A DNA stretch of 64,000 bases from Francisella endosymbiont of Ornithodoros moubata (GCA_002095075.2 LVCE01000003.1:248001-312000), one strand, 5' to 3'; shown: positions 40,016 through 50,990, counted from the first letter of the stretch. Notes: generated by a model from the letters alone, not told the origin. Translations and numbers: made by a program.

Positions 40016-40522
40016 TATGCAAAAAAAGTAAATTAACACACGCTACCAAATTCTATATTGGAACAGCATTAATGTTTGTCTCATATGCAACTTTATATTC
40101 TACGAAATACTTCGCAACAGACACTATAGTTTCAGGTAACTGGCTAATTCTATCTTAGGCCAGTTCTTCTTTAGGTAAGCTACTAATATCAGGACTTGGG
40201 CTAACAATGGTTGCTGAACTATGTCCAGCATTTATATCTGATTTGTAACGAGATTTTGTTTTCTAGCTACAATGATTGAATCATATATTGCTTCTTATAT
40301 AGTATCATTTATAGTACTACCTCAAAATGGTAATGTAATCTCTAAACAATAAAGCTTAGAAAGATATAAGGCCGTATTTGGTTATGTCGCTATTGGTATT
40401 TAGTTACAACAATTATTATGGTTATTTTGACTCCTATATTAAATAAGTATATAAATAGAATACAAGTTATTGATGATCATAAAGCAGATATTGATAACGT
40501 TACATACCATCCTGAGAACTAA
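40016..40522 (+). pseudogene. C-terminal remnant of a second POT peptide transporter
   Basis: Only the last part of a POT/PTR2 transporter remains, in one main frame interrupted by stops: HATKFYIGTALMFVSYATLY, SGNWLILS, SSLGKLLISGLGLTMVAELCPAFISDL, which is the conserved late signature (GELLxSPLGLxxVxxLxP). The end reads VIDDHKADIDNVTYHPEN. About two thirds of the gene is missing upstream. It is a different locus from the POT wreck at 18.8-20.3 kb, which still has its own full-length layout. Confidence 0.72.
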
Positions 40523-40628
40523 AAAAATATCATTTTATAGTTTCTACCATATAATAATCTTGTAAATTTATTTCAATAGTTTGTTTTTTTGCTAGAATTA
40601 CTTCTAGTAATTAACAACCTTATTTAAT

Positions 40629-42320
40629 ATGAGTACATTTTCTAACAAAACCTGGCTAGCTAATTATCCTGATTATACTCCTGAGAATATTGCAGAAAAC
40701 CACGATACAATTTTAGATCTATATGAAAAAGCGATTATACAATTTCCTTATAGAGAAGCTGTATCATGTCACGATGTAAATCTAACTTTTCTTGAACTTG
40801 ATAAGCTAGCTACTAAAATAGCTAGCTTTCTACAAAATAAACTTGGAATTAACAAAGGTGATAGAGTAGCGATAGTACTACCTAACTGCTTACAATTTAC
40901 TGTTAGTTTATTTGCCTGTGTTAAAATTGGTGCTGTATTTGTCAACACTAACCCTCTTTATACTGCAGATGAGATTGAGGCGATATTCAATAACTGTAAT
41001 GTCAAAGCTGCAATTGTAATGGATATGTTTGCTCATAATATACAAAAAGCCCGTGTAAATATCGACTCTTTAGAGAATGTAATTGTTACAAATATTGCTG
41101 ATTTATATCCATTTCCTAAAAAACAGATTATTGGTTTTGTCTCCAAATATCTAATTGAAAATAAACCCAAATATACAAAAAGTAATTTTATCCCGTTTAG
41201 TAAAGCCATCAAAGCCAATGCAAATTTATATAAAAACCCAGTTTTGACAAAACATGATATCTTATGCTTACAGTATTCAAGTGGGACAACAGGTAAGCCT
41301 AAAGGAACAATACTAACACATAATAATCTTGCATCAAATATCCAGCAAGTTTGGGCATGGATCAAGCATGACATGGATATGTCTAATCAAGTAATCATAA
41401 CCTCCCTACCTCTTTACCACATATTCTCACTAAGTGCTAATTTACTTTGCTTCTTTTTTGCTGGTGCAAAAAATGTCTTAATTCCAAACGCTAAGGATAT
41501 TAAGAATCTCATTAAAACTATGTCAAAAAATGAGTTCACTATTTTTAATGGTCTTAATACTCTTTATATGGCAATGCTTGAGCATCCTGATTTTGAAAAA
41601 ATTAACAAAACAAGATATCAGTATTCTTTAAGTGGTGGTATGCCAATTTCGCGTAAAATATATTTACAATGGCTAGACAGAACAGGAGTAGAGCTCAAAG
41701 AAGGATATGGTATGACTGAAATGTCCCCTGCAATTGCTTTAAATAAGTTTAATGAGTCTGAGGATGATTATTTTGGTACTTGTGGCTACCCTATTCCAAG
41801 TACACAACTTAGTATTCGCGATATTCACACTCATCAAGAGATAAATGAATGTTTCAAAGAAGGTGAAATCTGGCTTAAAGGTCCCCAAAAGTGCCAAGGT
41901 TTCTGGAATGATAAAGAAAATAATAGACTTCACTTTACTGCAGATGGTTGGCTAAAGACTGGTGATATCGGCTATATAGACAAAAAAGGCCGCCTAACTA
42001 TATCCGATAGAATCAAAAATATGATTATTGTCTCAGGTTTTAATGTTTATCCAAGGGAAATCGAGTTATGTATCCTTAAATTAGATTATGTACGAGAAGT
42101 TGCTGTCACTGGAGTTAACTCAAAAACATCTGGTGAAAGAGCTATAGCTTTTATTTCATTGGAAAAAGGCTCTAATGTAACTGAGCAGGATATTATCAAA
42201 TACTGCAAAGATAAATTAGCGGGTTATAAAGTTCCTAAATCGTGTATATTTGTAGAAAATTTACCAAAAAATAATACTGGTAAAATAGATATTAAAAAAC
42301 TAAAAAATCAATTCTTATAA
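40629..42320 (+). CDS. fadD: Long-chain-fatty-acid CoA ligase
   Basis: A 563-residue acyl-CoA synthetase of the AMP-forming superfamily. It has the N-terminal FPYREAVSCHD, the P-loop YSSGTTGKPKGTILTHNN, LPLYHIFSL, EGYGMTEMSP (A5), WLKTGDIGYIDKKGRL (A7/A8), RIKNMIIVSGFNVYPREIE (the FACS signature region) and the catalytic lysine in NNTGKID. It activates long-chain fatty acids for degradation or lipid synthesis. It is the last intact gene before about 7.5 kb of pseudogenes; its final bases overlap the tail of a dead AraC gene. Confidence 0.93.
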   Translation: MSTFSNKTWLANYPDYTPENIAENHDTILDLYEKAIIQFPYREAVSCHDVNLTFLELDKLATKIASFLQNKLGINKGDRVAIVLPNCLQFTVSLFACVKIGAVFVNTNPLYTADEIEAIFNNCNVKAAIVMDMFAHNIQKARVNIDSLENVIVTNIADLYPFPKKQIIGFVSKYLIENKPKYTKSNFIPFSKAIKANANLYKNPVLTKHDILCLQYSSGTTGKPKGTILTHNNLASNIQQVWAWIKHDMDMSNQVIITSLPLYHIFSLSANLLCFFFAGAKNVLIPNAKDIKNLIKTMSKNEFTIFNGLNTLYMAMLEHPDFEKINKTRYQYSLSGGMPISRKIYLQWLDRTGVELKEGYGMTEMSPAIALNKFNESEDDYFGTCGYPIPSTQLSIRDIHTHQEINECFKEGEIWLKGPQKCQGFWNDKENNRLHFTADGWLKTGDIGYIDKKGRLTISDRIKNMIIVSGFNVYPREIELCILKLDYVREVAVTGVNSKTSGERAIAFISLEKGSNVTEQDIIKYCKDKLAGYKVPKSCIFVENLPKNNTGKIDIKKLKNQFL

Positions 42321-43110
42321 ATATTTTCAACTGTGCCCTTTCACTAGAAAAATACTGTTTTGGTGTCTTACCAAATGCCTTACGAAACGTTATTATAAAA
42401 TTACTCGGTTAAGCATACCCTAAAGAATCTGAAACCTCAGTAACAGAAATATCTTTTGCTAGTTGTCGCCAACGTGAAAAACTAAGTCCTGTTTCGGATA
42501 AAAAAGCTCTTCACAATGTCTGTGGCGACATAGCTGTAAATGATGTCCACTCCTCTAAACTTTTATTTATCTAAGGGTTATCAATAATTGCATTAGCGAC
42601 TTGTAACTCTATCAGTCTTTGGAATCGGTAAATGCAATGCTTCTTCTGGAGCAAACCTAATCTCATTACAGATAATCTTGGTAATATGCTCTTGCTCTAA
42701 GCTTAGATTTTCGTGCTTGCCCCATTCTGTTGCTCTTAGTACAAGTACTCTTAACACCTCGCTCATTGGTATGACTCTTGAGCTCTTAGGCAAATTTTGA
42801 CACATAGTTGGGAGTATGAAAATAACCCATCCTTCTACAATACCACTTATACGAATTTTATGTGATATATTTGGTGGTATCCACTCAGCTCTATTTGATG
42901 GTAGCACCCATAAGCCATTAGGAGTACTTACATGAACAAGACCTGATTCGATACAAAATATTTTTACCATGACAATGGTAATGCCAATCTAACTCTTGGT
43001 TATTTATCCTATTTTCACTATCAGATGCATTTTCACCTTTTATTCCAATTATTGCTGGTACATCAAGTCGATCATTAAATATTTAATCTCTTCCTCAGTA
43101 ATATTTTGTC
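42292..43110 (-). pseudogene. AraC-family regulator, decayed
   Basis: A cupin-plus-HTH AraC regulator. The N-terminal pieces read LDVPAIIGIKGEN and ELDWHYHCHGKN. The middle frame (42593-42970) has SGLVHVSTPNGLWVLPSNRAEWIPPNISHKI, typical of this subfamily. The C-terminal HTH lies in another frame: ETGLSFSRWRQLAKD and SDSLGYA then PSNFIITFRKAFGKTPKQYF. At least three frameshifts and stops. It is divergent from the dead efflux operon, which it probably controlled. Confidence 0.85.
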
Positions 43111-43268
43111 CACTTTTTACTATTTAATGTCCATATTATGCTATAATACATAGCTAAAATTGTGCAATAATTTTATGCAAAAATAAACCTATAAAGTAGT
43201 TTTCCTATTTACTACACAAAGTGATGTAATATGTTAGTAATATTTTAACCACAAAAAGTTTAAAACTT

Positions 43269-44798
43269 ATGCAAGCTAGTAATACAAAAACTGTTGGCTT
43301 TTGGAACCAAAAAAGAACGGGTATTAGCAATAAGCTTACTGGCACTTGCTGAGATTGTTGATTTGACAATTGTGTAGCTATTGCAATACCACAGACTATG
43401 GATGCTATCGGGATAATGTTGAAACTATTGCTTATATAACTACAGTATGTATTGTCACTGCAGCAATCTTTATACTACTTTCGGGATTAATTATTGAAAA
43501 ATATGGTATAAAAAGGGTTGCTTTAGTTTCATCTGTAATTTTTGGTGCATCGTCAATAATGTGTGGCCTTTCAACATCTTTAACTGAAATGATTATTTTT
43601 AGGGCTTTTAAGTATGAGAGGAGCTTTCTTACCATCTGTAGCATAGACATACATATCTACTAGTTTCAAAAACGAAGAGTATAGTAAAATGATGACTATA
43701 TATAGTATGGTCATCGTTATGTGACTAATTATTGGACCAGTACTTGGTGGAGTAATTTCTGAGAATATGTCTTGGGTGTGGATTTTCTATGTCAATGTGT
43801 CTTTTTTTATCGTAGCTTTTATAATTATTTCTTTTATGATGGAAGCAACAACACATAAAAAAATCAAAATGATTATATCAGCTTTAGTTTTATTGCTATC
43901 AGTATTGGCTGTTTAGAGCTTTTTATAGATAACGATAATACCAATGGTTGGTTTTCATCAATTAAAATGATCATACTATTAGTAATATTTCTAGTTTCAC
44001 TTAGGTTCTTTATTTGGAGAGGTTTAATTTACTCTTCGGTAGTTAAGTTTAAAATATTTAAAATTTTTAACTTTGCATTAGCTTGCCTTTTATATTTTAT
44101 GTTTGTACTACTGTTCTCTGCTGCTATGGCATATTTACCCACGATGTTGCCGTAAATATATGGCTATCCTTGTTGATCTAGCAGGATATATAACCGTTCC
44201 TAGAGGTGTTGCCGCTATTATTGGTGTAATGCTAACACAATCTATTTCAGTAAAAAAACTATGGGTAAGGAAAACTATTAGTCTTGGAATAGTTATACTT
44301 TTGGAGTGTCTTGTTTAATGAATGCAGGCTTTCCTCCTACTGCTAATGAATTTGATATTATACTTACAACTGCTATTCAGGGATTAGGAATGATGATGTT
44401 TTTTGTTCCATTTGTGAGCGTATTAGTAGTTAGTATAGCTGATAAAGATATGGGTGATATGTCTGGGTCATTTAACTTTTTTAGAAATTTTGGCAGTTCT
44501 GTTGATACCACTTTTGTAGTAACATTTATCTCAAGAAACCAACAGACTACTTATCTGGAATTATCACAAAATATATCATCATTAAATAATAACTTTTAAA
44601 CTTGGAGTCATAGTTTGCCAATGCCTGATTTGGTGCTCTAGTAGCCTATTGCAAAAACAACAAGTGTTACACCAAAGTAGCTTATTAAGCTATATTAACT
44701 CTTTTTATTTAATGGGTATACTTAGTCTAATCTTGGCTATAGTACCATTTTTATTAAAGGAACCGCCTAAAGATGCTCCTGTTGCAGCGATGCATTAA
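43269..44798 (+). pseudogene. EmrB/QacA-type MFS drug exporter, decayed
   Basis: A 14-helix DHA2-family exporter. Pieces in order: LAISLLALAEIVDLTIV, AIAIPQTMDAIG, AYITTVCIVTAAIFILLSGLIIEKYGIKRVALVS (motif A), a middle region with GPVLGGVISENMSWVWIFYVN (motif C), then TAIQGLGMMMFFVPFVSVLVV and the closing LLKEPPKDAPVAAMH. There are stops and frameshifts throughout. It starts about 160 bases from the divergent AraC wreck and is followed by the membrane-fusion and outer-membrane parts, so it was the pump of a tripartite system. Confidence 0.88.
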
Positions 44799-44817
44799 AT
44801 TATTATAGGGTAATAAA

Positions 44818-45805
44818 ATGTCAGAAGAAAAAATACAACAAACTCAACAACCATAAGAAATAAAAAAGACTCAAGATTTTTACCTAAGAAAATCATCATT
44901 GGCTGTAGTATTATCACGATGACAGCATTAGGAATTTATGGCTATTACAAATATAACAAAATCTTTCCTAGTACCGATAATACTTATGTTAATGCTGATG
45001 TAATTAGTATTTCATCTAAAGTTGGTGGCTATATAGAAAAAGTCTATATTCAAAACCACCAATTTATACACAAAGGCGATAAATTTGTGCAAATTGATCC
45101 TAGAGATTATCAGCTACAGGTAGCTCAAGCAAACTCAAAAGTCATTCAAGCTAAGGGACAATTAGCGATAGTTCAAAAGCTCAGTCATCTTTAGACACTT
45201 CAACAAGCATAACAAACAGATACATCAAACTTTATAAAGATGATGCTGATTCTCTACAAGATGCGCAAAAATACATAAACCAAAAAGTTCAAGTTCAGAA
45301 AGCAAAAGATGAAGCTTACTCATCACTTAAGCAAGCTTTGTTACAGATTGAAATCGCTAAAGCACAAATTGGTGTAGCTAAACTTGGTTATGATAACGCT
45401 AACCTATCTAGGCTATATAACATTGACAGCTCCTGATGATGGTTATGTATCTAACCTAAAACCTCACAAAAGACAATTAGTATCTTCAGGACAAGCACTA
45501 TTTGGCTTTATTGATAATAAAAAATGGTGGATAGATGCTAATTTAAAGAAATAGATCTTTATAGAATCAAGCCAGGATAACAAGTTAAAATTGAGCTAGA
45601 TATGTATAGTCATACTTACACTGTGAAAGTTGATAATATCAGTTATGCTACTGGGTCAGTTTTCTCATTACTACCACCTGAAAATGCTACCGGAAACTGG
45701 ATAAAAGTCACTCAACGCTTCCCAGTAAAAATAATCCTAAACAATGATCATAAATACCAACTCAGAGTTGGAGCAAGTACAACAGTAAAAGTAGATACAT
45801 TATAG
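44818..45805 (+). pseudogene. EmrA/HlyD-type membrane fusion protein, decayed
   Basis: The periplasmic adaptor of the efflux system. The start MSEEKIQQTQQP runs into a TAA. A second frame has the anchor and first half-motif: ALGIYGYYKYNK, STDNTYVNADVISISSKVGGYIEKVYIQNHQFIHKGD (biotinyl-lipoyl-like). Later parts read TAPDDGYVSNLKPHKRQLVSSGQALFGFID and VDNISYATGSVFSLLPPENATGNWIKVTQRFPVKI, the EmrA C-terminal signature. Multiple frameshifts and stops. It ends where the outer-membrane gene begins. Confidence 0.88.
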
Positions 45806-45808
45806 GTC

Positions 45809-47308
45809 ACAACAATTATACGAAATAAAATACTCCCTTTAGCGTTAATATCTGCAACCTTCTTAAGATCTAGTTGTAGCTTCTTAGTCCTGAGTATAAA
45901 AGACCTAAAATCAAAGCTCCAGCTTTGTGGAATGACCAAGATAAAAACATCGAAGTTACGAAAAATTGGGACCTTATAAAAGTTGCGAGGTGAAGAGAGT
46001 TTAATGATCCAGTATTAAATAATCTAATAACTACAGCATTAAAGGATAATAACAAACTACAAGTTTCTATTGGTAATATCTTACAAGCTAATGCTGAAAT
46101 AAATAAAGCTAATTATAGCTGGTTACCTACAGCAAAGGTTGGTGGTGTTTTTGTCGCACAAGCATTCGATGTAAATTCTAGCTCAAATATCCCCAGCTTA
46201 ATAATATTGGAACTCAAACTACCACAGGATCTTTGGTTGGTATTATACCTAGCTATACAATCAACATTGCTAGGCAGTTTAAACTAGATGAGATTTCACG
46301 TCTTAGTAAAAAAATGCGAACTAATCTTAAAGACACCACAAGACTATCCATCATAAGTCAAGTTAGTGCTGCATATTTTTCACTGATTACAGCAAAAGAA
46401 TAGTTAAAATTACAAACGCTAATGGTCAATCAAATACAGCTATTAATATACTATGCTCAAAATCAGCATAAGTTAGGGGGCAACTTCGCCAATGCTAGAG
46501 GAAGTTATTCGTCAGCAACTTGAAGTACAAAAAGGCAAAGTAGCTATGATCAAAAATGACATATCATTTCCAAAATACTCTTACAATCTTGATTGGAAGA
46601 AAACTTGGTAAAATTGTCACGAGCAGGATTCTAAGTGAAATTAATGCTAATATAAAAGTGCCGGTAAATATGCCTTCTCAAGTTTTAGAGAATCAACCAG
46701 ATATTGCTATTACTATTACTATTACTATTGCTAAGTATAAACTAGAAACCAGCAAATGCTAATATTGGCTTAGCTAAATCACAATTTTTCCCAAGTATTG
46801 ACCTTACTGGAACTTTCGGAAATGCTATAATTGCACTTGGAGAACTTGCTACGATGAATGCTTTGGCTTGGGATGCTAAAGCTGTTGCTTGCTGTACTAG
46901 TATTTAATTTAAGTATTCTAGCTTATAGTGACAAGGCTAAGTAAGGCACAGAGAGTTTTACTAAGCATATTATGATTATATTAACACCCTACAACAAACC
47001 TTCCAAGATGTTGATGATAGCCTTTCTAAAAGAGCTGCTAATGCAAAAATCTCAAAAAACAAACTATATCTTTAGAGTAAACTCAAAGACAAGATAAAAT
47101 ATTCTTTTAAAAGTACAGTTCTGGAGCTATAAGTAAAGCATAATATACAGGTATTACCTTGAATGTTCTATACCAACAAATGTAAGTTAATCAAGCTAAA
47201 TTGAAATCTCTTAATAGTGTAGTTAACTTATATCAAGCTCTAGGCAGTGGTTATAATGTTGATAACTACTCTGACCATCATTATGATAACCCAGCTTTTG
47301 ATAAATAG
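45809..47308 (+). pseudogene. NodT/TolC-type outer membrane efflux lipoprotein, decayed
   Basis: The outer-membrane channel of the same system. The first frame shows a lipoprotein-like signal (LPLALISATFL then SSCS). Following frames give APALWNDQDKN, DPVLNNLITTALKDNNKLQVSIGNILQANAEI and KANYSWLPTAKVGG, then VPVNMPSQVLENQPDIAI, the NodT-type repeat motif, and NIGLAKSQFFPSIDLTG. The last part ends VVNLYQALGSGYNVDN-like and stops at 47308. Many frameshifts. A hexanucleotide repeat tract lies in the second half. Confidence 0.82.
46709..46729 (+). repeat. Hexanucleotide tract (ATTACT)n
   Basis: Three and a half tandem copies of ATTACT sit in the NodT-type pseudogene, turning the family's PDIA-x-A segment into PDIAITITITIA. 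It looks like slippage expansion in an unselected gene. Confidence 0.7.
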
Positions 47309-47436
47309 TTTAAAACAATTAATCTTCTTTAGTAAAAGCTCTAAAAAATTACTCTAAAATAAGCTATATGATTATGATAAAATCAGCTAACTAAGATTGG
47401 TTTAAACTCATATTAATTCTATTAATAAGGTTCAAA

Positions 47437-48188
47437 ATGAAAATAGTTAAAGATTTCAACATCAAAGAATATTCACAAAAGTTAATTGATTGGCTAAGTG
47501 ATACTTGTATGAATTAGCTTGCTGAAGGATTTGTCATTGGTCTTAGCCCGGTTGGTATAGATTCAGCAGTTGCAGCTTCTTTAGCTGTCAAAACTGAATT
47601 ATTAACTACAGCTTTAATACTACCATCAAAAAACAATCAACACCAATATATACAAGATGTTCTAGAACTTGCAGAGAAAATTAATATTGAACATCATATT
47701 ATTGCAATTCAAACAGCATACGAAACTTTTCTTGCGTCAACACAAAAATTTACCAATACCAAACATGATAGATAACTTATAATTAAAGGAAATACTCAAG
47801 CTCGTTTGAGGATGATGTATTTATATGCCTGTGCTAAACAATATAATAGAGTGGTTATTGGTACTGATAATGCTTGTGAATGGTATATGAGATATTTTAT
47901 AAAGTTTGGTAATGAAGCTACTGATATTCTTCCACTAGTTAATCTCAAAAAATCTCACATTTTTGAATTAGGTAAATACTTAGATGTTCCTAAAAATATA
48001 CTTGATAAAGCTCCATCTGCTGGACTATGGCAAGGACAAACTGATGAAGATGAAATGGGAGTAACTTATCAAGAAATCAACGATTTCTTAGATGGTAAGC
48101 AATTTCAGCAAAACCTCTAGAAAGAATAAATTTCTGGCATAATCGTAGTCATCATAAGAGAAAACCAGCTTTTACTGCTAATTTCTAA
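47437..48188 (+). pseudogene. nadE: NAD synthetase family (NadE), decayed
   Basis: One frame from ATG 47437 covers almost the whole protein, with a TAG after DTCMN and a TAA after TKHDR. A frameshift near 48117 displaces the end, where the shifted frame gives the family ending RINFWHNRSHHKRKPAFTANF. The ATP P-loop, normally SGGIDS, reads SPVGIDS. Other family parts are clear: GNTQARLRMMYLYA, VIGTDNACEWYMRYFIKFGNEATDILPLVNLKKS and KAPSAGLWQGQTDEDEMG. NadE amidates deamido-NAD; some Francisella enzymes of this fold act instead on nicotinate mononucleotide. Another copy must serve if NAD is made in the cell. Confidence 0.88.
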
Positions 48189-48292
48189 ATATACTTAACT
48201 AATTTTCTTCTACAAAACGAAACATAGATATTGGTTAGCTCTTATTTTTTGCAGTAAAATAATCAAAAATAACCACCTATTAGAATCTAAAA

Positions 48293-48718
48293 ATGAAAAA
48301 ATTACTCTTAGTATTACCTATATTTTCAACACTTACTTTTTGTGCTTATATTGAAGATTATAAGTAAGCCACAAGAAGAGCTATATATCAATATCACATC
48401 TCCTCATACCAAAAATGTAAACTTTAATAAAAAAGGAGAATTACCCAAAGATATAAAAAATCAAAAATATTACAATGTTGAAGTTTCTGGATCAGCACTA
48501 GAAAATTGTGATGTAATCGACTATGGTGACGTTAAAATCAAACGCTCAGGAATGAATAAAATATTTATTGGCGATTTTCACGTGACTGGGATATTGTTAG
48601 AATAGATTGTCGTCAAGGTATAGACAATGGAAAAAATGGTGAAAAACATGATTTAGAAATTAAAGTATTTTCTAATGAGAAAACTTATCATACAAAAACA
48701 GAAGTAGAACATGGATAA
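48293..48718 (+). pseudogene. Small exported protein, two frameshifts
   Basis: A signal peptide (MKKLLLVLPIFSTLTFCAYIED) is followed by a stop. The next frame carries ELYINITSPHTKNVNFNKKGELP, GSALENCDVIDYGDVKI and GDFHV, and a second shift leads to DIVRIDCRQGIDNGKNGEKHDLEIKVFSN ending in TAA at 48718. The composite is about 140 residues, rich in beta strand, with two cysteines. I do not recognise the family. The two frameshifts make it non-functional. Confidence 0.65.
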
Positions 48719-48814
48719 GATTAAACAAGTAATTTGGTTTTGATTAAGGTTTTACGATAGAAAAGCTAAAGTACCTCTAGCTAAAGAATTATAAGTAGAA
48801 AAGGATATTCTATT

Positions 48815-49238
48815 CTAGAAAGGAAATGTCTTAGTAACTTCAACAATTCTTTGTCCAAATTTTAATGCTATCATTCTATCTCCAGAAGGTGGATTAATAT
48901 CCGGAGTATTATTCTCAGATTGAGCCATCACACCAAGATAGAAGCCGATTCCATTAACAACATCTTCTTTACCCGCAGAACCTTCAGATGATTGATTATG
49001 CTCTGCTTAACCAACCCAAATCATCCCATGCTGTGCAGCAAAAACTACTAACTGCATCAAATAATTTAACTTATCACCACTGAGGTTATGAGAGTTTGTA
49101 AAGCCAGCAGTAATTTTATTTTTCCACTTTTGCTCGTACCATTTTCTAGAGCTTTTCTCCATGAACTCTTTTAATCTCTTCAGCTAAAACTTTTGTATGT
49201 CCATAAACACTATAATAAACTTTTGCTAATTTTTTCAT
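48815..49238 (-). pseudogene. WrbA-like flavodoxin-family quinone reductase, internally deleted
   Basis: From ATG 49238 (good GGAG site) the frame reads MKKLAKVYYSVYGHTKVLAEEIKR, the flavin phosphate loop of WrbA-type NAD(P)H:quinone reductases. It then goes out of frame and some 60-70 residues of the family are missing. Later frames show FTNSHNLSGDKLNYLMQL, HGMIWVG, and the end PPSGDRMIALKFGQRIVEVTKTF. Several frameshifts. It neighbours a dead pirin gene. Confidence 0.78.
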
Positions 49239-49247
49239 AATTATCTC

Positions 49248-49776
49248 CTATTTTACTTTTTTGCAACATCTAATTAATATAACTTCAGAATCCTCTATAA
49301 ACTCTATAATTATCTCATTTTCATTAACTACCTTCATTGCATCTCCAGTTTTAGCGATATTTAATCCTATTTTTATTTGACTAGACACTACTGTGGTAAA
49401 AGTTGTCTGATAATATTTTTGTCTTGGCTCAATCCATATTTGATAAAACAAAAGTACTTCATTTTCTAAATTATATTCAGAATGAAATATCCTCTTACCT
49501 GCCACATTACTTGAATATTACCAGGTGTAATTTTGCCATAGTTTCCATATGAGTCTCTATATGTAATAACCCCTTAGTAACATAAATTATTATTTCTATA
49601 TTTCTATGTGGATGGGTAACAAATCCATAGTGAGGCATTACAATGTCATAATTTATCACTTTCAAATACCAAAACCTATTCTGGATCATAATAACCATCA
49701 AAACTAAAATGATGCTTAGTATCTAACCAATAAAATGAACTTATACCTAAATCAGCGTATTTTATAGTTTTTATCA
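49248..49776 (-). pseudogene. Pirin family protein, decayed
   Basis: A cupin-fold pirin, normally a putative quercetinase or redox sensor. The start frame reads MIKTIKYADLGISSFYWLDTKHHFSF and then stops. The second frame holds the metal site YGFVTHPHRNIEIIIYVTKG (the H-P-H-R motif). A third frame has AGKRIFHSEYN and FYQIWIEPRQK. Two frameshifts or stops. The gene and the neighbouring WrbA-like gene are nine bases apart, an oxidative-stress pair lost together. Confidence 0.85.
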
Positions 49777-49868
49777 TAACCTTTTCCTAGAAGTTAGGTT
49801 ATTAAAGCGATTATATAGAAAAAAATTTACCAAAAATTGAATTATAAAAGATTATTTTACTGTAAATA

Positions 49869-50990
49869 TTACTCAAAAAATTTCTTAGCGTAGTCTTTAA
49901 CATTATCAAACCATGTTTTACTCTTTGGAGCATGTTTGTTTTGATAATCTTCTCCTAAGCTATCAGCAAATTTTTCCAATAATTCCTTTTGCTCAGCATT
50001 TAAGTTTACCGGTGTCTCTACTACAATCTTACATAATAAGTCACCTCTTCTGTGCCCTCTCAAAGATTTCATACCTTTTTCACGTAGACGAAAAACTTTG
50101 CCTGTTTGAGTTTCAGGAACAACTTTTAAGCTAACTTCGCCATCAAGTGTCGGAACTTTGATATCGCCACCTAGACAAGCTTTGGTAAAGCTAATCGGCA
50201 TTTCACAATAAAGATTAATATCTCTTCTTTCAAAAATCTTATGCTCTTTAATTATGATTTGAACATACAGATCACCGTTCATAGCACCATTCAAACCAGA
50301 ATCACCCTCGCCTTGAAGCCTGACTCTATCACCACTATCAACGCCCTCTGGTATTTTAATTTTAAGAGTCTTTTGCTTCTTGACTTTACCGCTACCATAA
50401 CAAGCATCACAAGGATCAGTAATACTATAGCCAGTACCATTACATACTGGACATGTTTGTTCAAAAGCGAAGAAACCTTGTTGTCTACGGATATTCCCAT
50501 GACCATGACAAGCATGGCAAGTAGTTTTTGTTCTAGATTTAGAACTTATACCATCACAACTATCACACGACTCCATCCTAGGTATAGTTATATTTTTCTC
50601 AACACCAAAGAAAGCTTCTTCTAAAGTTATTTCTAAAGTGTACTCTAAATCGCTACCTCGAGATGCTCTAGACTTAGCAGAACCACGCGAAGCTCCTCCA
50701 CCAAAGAAAGTATCAAAAATATCTTCAAAACCACCAAATCCACCAGCTCCAGCACTTGCTTGTTGATTTACCCCAGCATGGCCGAATTGATCATATCGAG
50801 CTTTTTTACCATCATCACTTAAGATTTCATAGGCTTCAGATATTTCTTTAAATTTAATCTCTGACTCTTTATCACCAGGATTACGATCTGGATGATATTT
50901 CATCGCAAGCTTTCTATAAGCTCTTTTGATTTCAACACTTGAGGCAGTTTTTGATACATTTAGAATTTCATAGTAGCATTTCTGTTGCAT
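49869..50990 (-). CDS. dnaJ: Chaperone DnaJ
   Basis: A 373-residue Hsp40. I chose ATG 50990 because it gives MQQKCYYEILNVS, the family start; the frame is open 21 codons further upstream without family similarity. The J domain has HPD at 33-35. A Gly/Phe region (about 80-115) is followed by four zinc repeats: CDSCDGIS (142), CHACHGHG (158), CPVCNGTG (180) and CDACYGSG (194). The first repeat lacks the final Gly of C-x-x-C-x-G-x-G. It stimulates DnaK ATPase. It lies 84 bases downstream of dnaK in the same direction. Confidence 0.97.
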   Translation of the reverse strand: MQQKCYYEILNVSKTASSVEIKRAYRKLAMKYHPDRNPGDKESEIKFKEISEAYEILSDDGKKARYDQFGHAGVNQQASAGAGGFGGFEDIFDTFFGGGASRGSAKSRASRGSDLEYTLEITLEEAFFGVEKNITIPRMESCDSCDGISSKSRTKTTCHACHGHGNIRRQQGFFAFEQTCPVCNGTGYSITDPCDACYGSGKVKKQKTLKIKIPEGVDSGDRVRLQGEGDSGLNGAMNGDLYVQIIIKEHKIFERRDINLYCEMPISFTKACLGGDIKVPTLDGEVSLKVVPETQTGKVFRLREKGMKSLRGHRRGDLLCKIVVETPVNLNAEQKELLEKFADSLGEDYQNKHAPKSKTWFDNVKDYAKKFFE

